From: Kitasatospora sp. NBC_00315
GTDB taxonomy: Bacteria > Actinomycetota > Actinomycetes > Streptomycetales > Streptomycetaceae
Direction: 5' to 3'
Assembly: GCF_041435095.1 (NCBI RefSeq)
Contig: NZ_CP108025.1
Location: forward strand, 7,564,001-7,628,000
Length of the DNA: 64,000 nucleotides
Positions 15,460 through 22,615 of the stretch are shown here, piece by piece. Every line of letters begins with the position of its first letter. Position 1 is the first letter of the stretch. The notes beneath the pieces are model-generated. The model did not search any database. It saw only the letters and a list, made by a program, of their open reading frames with translations, and was not told the DNA's origin. Position numbers and translations under genes: made by a program.

Positions 15460-18171
15460 ATGAACGCCCGTACCGACCATGCCGCCCTGCAGGCGGACCT
15501 CCGCCACCTCTCGGACCTGCTGGACGAGACCCTCGTCCGCCAGGAGGGCCCCGAACTGCTCGGCCTGGTCGAGCAGGTCCGCCTGCTCAGCCGAACCGAC
15601 GGTGAGGCCACCGCCGACCTTCTGCGCGGCATCGGGCCGGCCACCGCGGCCAACCTGGTTCGCGCCCTCGCCACCTACTTCCACCTGGCCAACGTCGCCG
15701 AACAGGTGCACCGCGGCCGCGAACTGCGCACCGTCAGGGAACGGGCCGGCGCCGCCCTCGCCCGCGTCGTGCAGCAGGCGGCGAGGGAGGCGCCACAGGC
15801 CCTGACCCGCGCGGTCGAGAACCTGAACGTCCGGCCGGTCTTCACCGCCCACCCCACCGAGGCCGCCCGCCGCTCGGTTCTGACCAAGCTGCGCCGGATC
15901 GCCGAACTGCTGGAGATCCCCGTCCCCGAGGCGGACCGCCGCCGGCACGACGCTCGGCTCGCCGAGACCATCGACCTCATGTGGCAGACCGACGAGCTGC
16001 GGGTGGTCCGCCCCGAGCCCGCCGACGAGGCCCGCAACGCCCTCTACTACCTGGACGAGCTGCACTCCGGCGCGGTCGGCGACGTCCTGGAGGACCTGAC
16101 CGCGGAGCTCAACCGGGCCGGCATCGAACTCCCCTATGAAGCACGACCTTTGACCTTCGGCACCTGGATCGGCGGTGATCGCGACGGCAACCCCGGCGTC
16201 ACCCCGGACGTCACCTGGGACGTACTGATCCTCCAGCACGAGCACGGCATCAACGACGCCCTGGCGATGGTCGACGGACTGCGCGGCCTGCTCTCCAACT
16301 CCATCCGGTACACCGGCGCCACCGCCGAACTGCTCGGCTCGCTGGAGCAGGACCTCGCCCGGCTGCCCGAGATCAGCCCTCGCTACAAGCGGCTCAACTC
16401 CGAGGAGCCGTACCGTCTCAAGGTCACCGCGATCCGCCAGAAGCTGCTGAACACCAAGCGCCGGCTCGCCGAGGGCTCCCCGCACGAGGCGGACCGCGAC
16501 TACCTCGGCACCGCCGAGCTGCTGCGCGACCTCACCCTGGTGCAGACCTCGCTGCGCGAGCACCGCGGCGGCCTGGCCGCCGAGGGCCGGCTCGGCCGCA
16601 CGATCCGCACCCTCGCCGCGTTCGGCCTGCAACTGGCCACCATGGACGTGCGCGAGCACGCCGACGCCCACCACCAGGCCCTCGGCCAGCTCTTCGACCG
16701 GCTCGGCGAGGAGTCCTGGCAGTACGCCGAGATGCCCCGCGACTACCGGCAGCGGCTGCTGGCCAAGGAGCTCACCTCCCGCCGGCTGCTCGGCCCGGCG
16801 CAGCTGGACCCGGCGGGGGAGAAGACCCTCGGTGTCTTCCACACCGTCCGCCGGGCCCTGGACTCCTTCGGCCCCGAGGTCATCGAGTCGTACATCATCT
16901 CGATGTGCCAGGGCGCCGACGACGTCCTCGCCGCCACCGTGCTCGCCCGCGAGGCCGGCCTGATCGACCTGCACGCCGGCGTCGCCAGGATCGGCATCGT
17001 GCCGCTGCTGGAGACCACCGACGAGCTGAAGTCCGCCGACACGATCCTGGAGGACATGCTCTGCGACCCCTCCTACCGGGCCCTGGTCGCCCTGCGCGGC
17101 GACATCCAGGAGGTCATGCTCGGCTACTCCGACTCCTCCAAGTTCGGCGGCATCACCACCTCCCAGTGGGAGATCCACCGCGCCCAGCGCCGGCTGCGCG
17201 ACGTCGCCCACCGGCACGGGGTGCGGCTGCGCCTCTTCCACGGCCGCGGCGGCACCGTCGGCCGCGGCGGCGGCCCCTCGCACGACGCGATCCTGGCCCA
17301 GCCCTGGGGCACCCTGGAGGGCGAGATCAAGGTCACCGAGCAGGGTGAGGTGATCAGCGACAAGTACCTGCTGCCCTCACTGGCCCGGGAGAACCTGGAG
17401 CTGACGGTCGCCGCCGCGCTGGAGGCCTCCGCGCTGCACACCGCGCCGCGCCGGTCTGACGAGGCCCGGGCGCGCTGGGACGCCGCGATGGATCTGGTGT
17501 CCGACGCCGCGCACGCGGCCTACCGCGCGCTGGTGGAGGACCCGGACCTGCCCGCCTACTTCCTGGCCTCCACCCCGGTCGACCAACTCGCCGACCTCCA
17601 CCTGGGTTCACGGCCCTCACGCCGCCCGGACTCCGGCGGCGGACTGGACGGCCTGCGGGCGATCCCCTGGGTGTTCGGCTGGACGCAGTCCCGGCAGATC
17701 GTGCCGGGCTGGTACGGCGTCGGCTCCGGGCTGAAGGCGCTGCGCGAGGCGGGCCAGGGCGCCGTGCTGGACGAGATGCACGACCAGTGGCACTTCTTCC
17801 GCAACTTCGTCTCCAACGTGGAGATGACCCTGGCCAAGACGGACCTGCGGATCGCCCGGCACTACGTCGAGACGCTGGTGCCGCAGCCGCTGCAGCACGT
17901 CTTCGCGGCCGTCGAGGCCGAACACGACTTGACCGTCAGCGAGCTGCTGCGGATCACCGGGGAGCATGAACTCCTCGACGCCCAGCCGGTGTTGAAGCAG
18001 ACCTTCGCGGTCCGCGACGCCTACCTCGACCCGATCTCCTACCTCCAGGTCGCCCTGCTGAAGCGCCAGCGGGAGGCCGCCGCCGCGGCCGAGGAGCCGG
18101 ACCGCACGCTCTGCCGGGCCCTGCTGCTGACCGTCAACGGCGTCGCCGCCGGCCTGCGCAACACCGGCTGA
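15460..18171 (+). CDS. ppc: Phosphoenolpyruvate carboxylase
   Basis: A 903-residue PEP carboxylase that makes oxaloacetate from PEP and bicarbonate. Signatures are present in order: FTAHPTEAARRS with catalytic His131, WIGGDRDGNPGVT, MLGYSDSSKFGGITTSQW, FHGRGGTVGRGGGPSHDAI and the C-terminal LRNTG. Length matches the bacterial family. GGAGCAG precedes ATG 15460, 34 bases after the hydrolase gene. Its place inside this operon rather than among housekeeping genes suggests a pathway-dedicated copy supplying oxaloacetate. Whether the genome has a second ppc cannot be seen here; if not, this could be the only copy. Confidence 0.95.
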   Translation: MNARTDHAALQADLRHLSDLLDETLVRQEGPELLGLVEQVRLLSRTDGEATADLLRGIGPATAANLVRALATYFHLANVAEQVHRGRELRTVRERAGAALARVVQQAAREAPQALTRAVENLNVRPVFTAHPTEAARRSVLTKLRRIAELLEIPVPEADRRRHDARLAETIDLMWQTDELRVVRPEPADEARNALYYLDELHSGAVGDVLEDLTAELNRAGIELPYEARPLTFGTWIGGDRDGNPGVTPDVTWDVLILQHEHGINDALAMVDGLRGLLSNSIRYTGATAELLGSLEQDLARLPEISPRYKRLNSEEPYRLKVTAIRQKLLNTKRRLAEGSPHEADRDYLGTAELLRDLTLVQTSLREHRGGLAAEGRLGRTIRTLAAFGLQLATMDVREHADAHHQALGQLFDRLGEESWQYAEMPRDYRQRLLAKELTSRRLLGPAQLDPAGEKTLGVFHTVRRALDSFGPEVIESYIISMCQGADDVLAATVLAREAGLIDLHAGVARIGIVPLLETTDELKSADTILEDMLCDPSYRALVALRGDIQEVMLGYSDSSKFGGITTSQWEIHRAQRRLRDVAHRHGVRLRLFHGRGGTVGRGGGPSHDAILAQPWGTLEGEIKVTEQGEVISDKYLLPSLARENLELTVAAALEASALHTAPRRSDEARARWDAAMDLVSDAAHAAYRALVEDPDLPAYFLASTPVDQLADLHLGSRPSRRPDSGGGLDGLRAIPWVFGWTQSRQIVPGWYGVGSGLKALREAGQGAVLDEMHDQWHFFRNFVSNVEMTLAKTDLRIARHYVETLVPQPLQHVFAAVEAEHDLTVSELLRITGEHELLDAQPVLKQTFAVRDAYLDPISYLQVALLKRQREAAAAAEEPDRTLCRALLLTVNGVAAGLRNTG

Positions 18172-18213
18172 CCCCGAGTCCGAGACCGCCACCCCCACGA
18201 AGGAACCCCCGCC

Positions 18214-19257
18214 ATGACAGAGACACCCACGCCCCGGGACGCCCCCTCCCGGCGCGGCGTGCTGCGCACCGCCGTCGTCGCCGGCGCGGCCCTGGCCGTC
18301 CCGCTCGCCGGCGGACTCTCCCGGGCCGCGGCCGGGGAGACGGCCCTGCCCGGCCACGCCCCGATCGGCTCGCTCGGCGACCAGTCCGCCGTCCGCACCT
18401 TCACCCTGGGCGACGTCCGGCTCACCTACGTCGTCGACGCCGCGATGGAGTTGGACCGATCCGGCTTCCTGCCCGCCGTTCCCTCCTCCTACTGGGCGGC
18501 GCACCCCGAGGAGGTGGCGCCCTCCGGCCGGATCGCCGCCTCGGCCGGCGGCGTCCTGGTCGAGCGGGGCCCCCGCCGACTGCTGATCGACGTGGGCCTC
18601 GGTGCGAACCTGCTCCCCGCCTCGCTCGGCGTCTCCCGCGGCGGAGCGCTGCTGCGTACCCTCCGGGCGCTGCGGGTGCGGCCGGAGAGCGTCGACACCG
18701 TGGCCTTCACCCACCTGCACACCGACCACACCGGCATGGGCTTCGTCACCGCGCCGGGCCGGGCGCCGCGCAAGGCGTTCCCCCGCGCGCACTACCTGGT
18801 GGCCGGGGCGGAGTGGGAGCCGTTCTGGGAGCACCGGGTGAAGGTCGGGGCGCCCTCCTGGGACAGCTTCATGGTGCCGATGTCGAAGGTGCTGCGCCGC
18901 TTCGACGACGGCGCTCAGGTGTGGCCCGGCGCCACCGCGCTGATCACCCCCGGCCACAGCCCCGGCCACACCACCTTCGTCGTCTCGGCCGGCGGCGGGC
19001 GGCGGATCCTGGTGTTCGGCGACGCCTTCCACACCCCGGCGCAGGTGGCCCACCCCGAGTGGCCGTCCGGGCCGGACACCGACGTCGACAAGGTGCTGAC
19101 GGCCCGCCGGACCCTGCTCGCCGAGCTGCGCAAGCCGCACACCTACGGCTTCGCGTTCCACTTCGGCGACCAGGCCTTCGGCCGGGTGGGGGACGACGGC
19201 CGCTGGCACCCGGTGCCCGCCAGGGCCCTGCTGCCCGCCCCGATCCAGTTGCCGTAG
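18214..19257 (+). CDS. Tat-exported metallo-beta-lactamase-fold hydrolase
   Basis: A 347-residue protein with a twin-arginine signal (SRRGVLRTAVVAGAALAVPL, residues about 12-31) and cleavage probably near SRAAAGE. The mature part has the binuclear zinc motif FTHLHTDHTG (His167, His169, Asp171, His172), a downstream GHSPGHT and FGDAFH, all typical of MBL-fold hydrolases such as lactonases and esterases. It follows PEP carboxylase by 42 bases with GAAGGAA before the ATG, so it is probably the last gene of the operon. An extracellular lactonase role acting on the pathway product, or on a butyrolactone signal, is possible but unproven. Confidence 0.85.
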   Translation: MTETPTPRDAPSRRGVLRTAVVAGAALAVPLAGGLSRAAAGETALPGHAPIGSLGDQSAVRTFTLGDVRLTYVVDAAMELDRSGFLPAVPSSYWAAHPEEVAPSGRIAASAGGVLVERGPRRLLIDVGLGANLLPASLGVSRGGALLRTLRALRVRPESVDTVAFTHLHTDHTGMGFVTAPGRAPRKAFPRAHYLVAGAEWEPFWEHRVKVGAPSWDSFMVPMSKVLRRFDDGAQVWPGATALITPGHSPGHTTFVVSAGGGRRILVFGDAFHTPAQVAHPEWPSGPDTDVDKVLTARRTLLAELRKPHTYGFAFHFGDQAFGRVGDDGRWHPVPARALLPAPIQLP

Positions 19258-19696
19258 CGCGCGTCGCGACACCACGTCCTCCCGCGCGAACCCGCGGAAC
19301 GCCCGCGCCGACGGCGCCACCGCGTACGGGAGCGACGGCGAGACGCCCCGCAGCACGCCGCCGCACCCCGGTTGCGGCTGCGGGGCGTCCGCCCGCGCCT
19401 CCTCACGACCCGCGAGCGCTCCCGCACCCGGACGGCCGGAGCCCGGCTCACCCTCGCCGGGGCCCGCACCCGCCGGGCCGCCCCCGCACACCGACGTGAT
19501 GCCCCGGCAACCGCAGCACCCGGATGCTCACGTTTGGCTAACGTCCTGGGGACGCGCGGAAACGGGGGTGGAGTGTGATTCACTGAGCGGGCCGTTCAGC
19601 CCGGTGGGGGTGGAACGGGCGGACTTCGGCGCTGCCGGGGTGCGCCTGTGAGCGGCGGGGATGTCGGGGAACGAGGGACTGCCGTCAGGGGGAGCG
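19258..19696. other. Intergenic gap after the metabolic operon
   Basis: About 440 bases with no supportable gene. It contains GGCTAACGTCCTGGGG (19536-19551), close to the repeated motif at 7510 and 7542, and a small inverted repeat around CACTGAGCGGGCC/GGTTCAGCCCGGTG (19582-19606). The rest is GC-rich sequence without recognisable structure. Confidence 0.5.
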
Positions 19697-20260
19697 ATGC
19701 GGGCGCTCGCCGCCGTTGGGGACGAGCCGCTGCGGGCGGACGGGCTGGTGCTGCGCCGGCCGGTGGCGGGGGATGCGCCGCTCATTTTCCGGGGAACGCG
19801 GGATCCGCTGGTGCGGGAGTTCCTGCAGGCGGTGATCCCGCACCTGGACGTGGCGGCCGCCGAACGCTGGCTGGCCGAGGTCCCGCCCCTGCTGTGGGCC
19901 GAGGGCCGGGCCGCCTACTTCACCGTGGATCTGGACGAAGAGCCGGTCGGCTGGGCCGAGTTGGTGAACCTGGACGCAGTGGACGAGAGCGCCGAGGTGG
20001 CCGTGTGGCTGCTGCCGGAACACCGCCGGATGCGGACCGCCACCGGCGCGCTGCGGCTGGTCTGCCGGTTCGGCTTCGAGCGGCTGGGCCTGCGCCGGAT
20101 CGACGCGTTCGCCGCCGCCGACAACATGCCGAGCCAGGTGATGGGCGCCGCGATCGGCTTCCGCCGGGCCGGGTACCGTCCGGCGCTGTTCCGCAGCTCC
20201 CGCACCCAGCGGCTGCACGACGCGGTGCACGCCACCCTCGTCCCCGACGACCTGTGCTGA
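19697..20260 (+). CDS. GNAT N-acetyltransferase, RimJ/RimL type
   Basis: A 187-residue acetyltransferase of the GNAT_3 (RimJ/RimL) group. LVLRRPVAGDAPLIF opens the fold; the acetyl-CoA region is AEVAVWLLPEHRRMRTATGALRLVCRFGFERLGLRRIDAFAAADN, followed by the terminal GFRRAGYRPALF. I prefer ATG 19697, with AGGGGGAG directly upstream, to the in-frame ATG 19661. The substrate is unknown (ribosomal N-termini, amino acids and drugs are all possible). It stands 117 bases ahead of the WD40 gene. Confidence 0.82.
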   Translation: MRALAAVGDEPLRADGLVLRRPVAGDAPLIFRGTRDPLVREFLQAVIPHLDVAAAERWLAEVPPLLWAEGRAAYFTVDLDEEPVGWAELVNLDAVDESAEVAVWLLPEHRRMRTATGALRLVCRFGFERLGLRRIDAFAAADNMPSQVMGAAIGFRRAGYRPALFRSSRTQRLHDAVHATLVPDDLC

Positions 20261-20376
20261 TCGCGGCGAGGAGCACCCGACGAGCACCGGGGTACGAACC
20301 CGGAGACGAACCCGGGCAGAGAAACGGGCAACCGCAGGGGCAGGCAACTGCCGAGCAGGGCAGAAGGAGTAGCGAC

Positions 20377-22524
20377 ATGTCAGGAAGCGTCCGACTGGAG
20401 ACCGGTGGCCGCGAGCTGCTGATCACCGCCGACGGCACGTTCCGTGCGAGCGGGGCGGACGGCGGCGAGGAGCGGACCGGGCGGATCGACGGTGCGCTGG
20501 TGCGGCGGGTACTGGGCGCAAGCGGTGAGGCGCCCGCACCCGTCGAGGAGCCGGCCGCGGCGCGGCGGCTGACCGTCGTCGGGCAGCCCGGCCACCCCGA
20601 CCGGCAGTGGACCGACCGGACGGCGGCGCCCGTCCCGGCCTCGGCCGCCGCGCTGGAGGCCCTGCTGGACCAGCTGCTCGCCGAGCCCGGCGCCGCCGCC
20701 GCGCTGCCCGGCGCGCTGGCGCTCGCCGATCCGACCGTCCGCGGCGCCCGCACCGCCGCCGCGGTCGGCACGGTGGGCGGCCGGGCCGCGTACGCCCTGG
20801 TCGACACGGACGGCTCGTTCGGGCTGACCGCGCTGGACGACGCCGAGTCGCTGGGCGGTTCGGACGCCGGTGCGGGCCTGCTGCCCACCGCGGTGGCGCT
20901 CGGCGAGGCCGCCGGGCGTTCGCTGTTCGCGGTCGGCGGCGCGGACGGCTCGGTGCAGGTCTGGGACGCCGCCACCGGACAGGTCGCGCACGGCACCACC
21001 GGCGGCGGAGGCGCCCAGGCGGTCGCCGTCGCGGTGATCCGGGACATCCCGGTGGCGTTCTCGGCCGGCCAGTCCGGCGACCTGCGGGCGGTGCGCGCCG
21101 ACGACGGCCGGGTGCTGGGCGCCCTGGCCGCCGGCGGGCAGGGCGCCACCGCGTTGCGCGCGGCCCGCTGCGCCGGGCTCGACCTGCTGGCCGCGGCCTC
21201 GCCCGACGGCAGCGTCCGGGTGTGGAACTCCGCCGACGGCGAGCAGCTGCACCTGCTGGTCGGCCACCGCGGCGAGGTCCGCGTCCTCGCGGTGCTGTCG
21301 ATCGCCGACCAGGCGGTGCTCGCCTCGGCCGGCGAGGACCGCCGGATCCGGCTGTGGGACCTCGCCACCGGCCAGCTCGTCGCCGAACTCGACGGCCACA
21401 CCGGCACCGTCACCGGCCTGGCCTTCCTCGACCTGGACGGCCGCCCGGTGCTGGCCTCCTGCGCACTGGACGGCACGGTGCGCACCTGGGACGTGTACGA
21501 CGGGCGCCCGCTGCGCGGCTGGCCCGCCGGGGAGTGGCTGACCGCGCTGACCGCCGACGGCGCCCGCCTGCTGGTCGGCGACGAGAACGGGCGGATCACC
21601 GCCTGGGACGCCGCCACCGGAACGATCCGCGAGACGCCCACCCCGGTGGGCCGCACCGGCACGCCGGTCACCGCACTGGCCGGGGCCGAACTGGGCGGCC
21701 GGGCCGTGCTGGTGGCCGGGTTCGGCGACGGCACCATGATGGCCTGGGACGCGCTGACGGCGACTCGGCTGCTGGTGGTGGCCGCCGACGGCGGGCCGGT
21801 GCACTCGCTGGACGTCGCCGCCGGCGGCCCGCACGGTCCGCTGCTGGTCTCCGGCACGGCCGCCGGGTCGGTCCGCGCCCACGCGCTGCGCGACGGCACC
21901 GCGTACCCGCTGCCCGTCCCGCACACCGGGCCGGTGGTCGGGCTGGCGTTCACCGCCGACGAGCCGCCGCTGCTGGTCTCCGCCGGGCGGGACGGGGTGG
22001 TCGCGGTCCGCGACGCCGCCACCGGTGAGGCCCGGCTGCGCTTCGACACCGGACATGCGGGGACCACCGCGCTGGCGGCCACCCGGGCCGGTGGCCAGGA
22101 CATCCTGGCCACCGTCGGCGCCGACCTGACGGTGCGGCTGTGGCACGGTGGCTCCGGCGGGGCCGGCCCGGTCTGCGAGGGCCTGGCGCAGCCCGCCGAG
22201 GTGCTGACCTTCGGAGAGCTGGGCGGACGTCCGGTGGTGATCGCCGGGGCGGCCGACGGCACGGTGCTGGTCTGGTCGGTCGAGAACGGCAGCCGCACCG
22301 CGCAGCTCACCGGCGGCGGCGCGGCGGTCCGCTCGCTGGTGTCCCGGGAGTTCGACGGCGAGGCGCTGCTGGCGGCGGGTGACACCGCCGGAGGGCTGCG
22401 ACTGTGGCACCTGGCGAGCGGCACCCTGCTGAACGAGGCCGCACTGGAGGGTGCTCCGTTGGCGATCGACCTCGACGAGGCGGGCCTGCGAGTCGTCACC
22501 CCCGGGGGGACGGTGTCTCTCTGA
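20377..22524 (+). CDS. WD40-repeat beta-propeller protein
   Basis: A 715-residue cytoplasmic protein. After about 170 residues of unassigned N-terminus (GRELLITADGTFRASGADGG, Ala-rich helices) it consists of about a dozen WD40-type blades, for example DGSVQVWDAATGQ, DGSVRVWNSADGE, DRRIRLWDLATGQ and DGTVRTWDVYDGR, ending DTAGGLRLWHLASGT. This is enough for two seven-bladed propellers or one large one. Such proteins scaffold other proteins and in streptomycetes often partner STAND or SARP regulators. The neighbour 91 bases downstream is exactly such a regulator. AGAAGGAG precedes ATG 20377. No catalytic domain is seen. Confidence 0.87.
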   Translation: MSGSVRLETGGRELLITADGTFRASGADGGEERTGRIDGALVRRVLGASGEAPAPVEEPAAARRLTVVGQPGHPDRQWTDRTAAPVPASAAALEALLDQLLAEPGAAAALPGALALADPTVRGARTAAAVGTVGGRAAYALVDTDGSFGLTALDDAESLGGSDAGAGLLPTAVALGEAAGRSLFAVGGADGSVQVWDAATGQVAHGTTGGGGAQAVAVAVIRDIPVAFSAGQSGDLRAVRADDGRVLGALAAGGQGATALRAARCAGLDLLAAASPDGSVRVWNSADGEQLHLLVGHRGEVRVLAVLSIADQAVLASAGEDRRIRLWDLATGQLVAELDGHTGTVTGLAFLDLDGRPVLASCALDGTVRTWDVYDGRPLRGWPAGEWLTALTADGARLLVGDENGRITAWDAATGTIRETPTPVGRTGTPVTALAGAELGGRAVLVAGFGDGTMMAWDALTATRLLVVAADGGPVHSLDVAAGGPHGPLLVSGTAAGSVRAHALRDGTAYPLPVPHTGPVVGLAFTADEPPLLVSAGRDGVVAVRDAATGEARLRFDTGHAGTTALAATRAGGQDILATVGADLTVRLWHGGSGGAGPVCEGLAQPAEVLTFGELGGRPVVIAGAADGTVLVWSVENGSRTAQLTGGGAAVRSLVSREFDGEALLAAGDTAGGLRLWHLASGTLLNEAALEGAPLAIDLDEAGLRVVTPGGTVSL

Positions 22525-22615
22525 CAGGCTTGGAGCCCTGGTTGGTCACTCAGCGTTCATAACGTCGAGATAAAGTCGCTTGCCTGTACATACCAAGGAT
22601 ACGGTGGGGGAAGCG

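Noticed and set aside
15460..18171. Whether PEP carboxylase is simply a housekeeping gene next to the operon
   Set aside because: Not fully excluded, but the 34- and 42-base gaps on either side and the shared direction favour operon membership, so I kept the pathway reading with that caveat.
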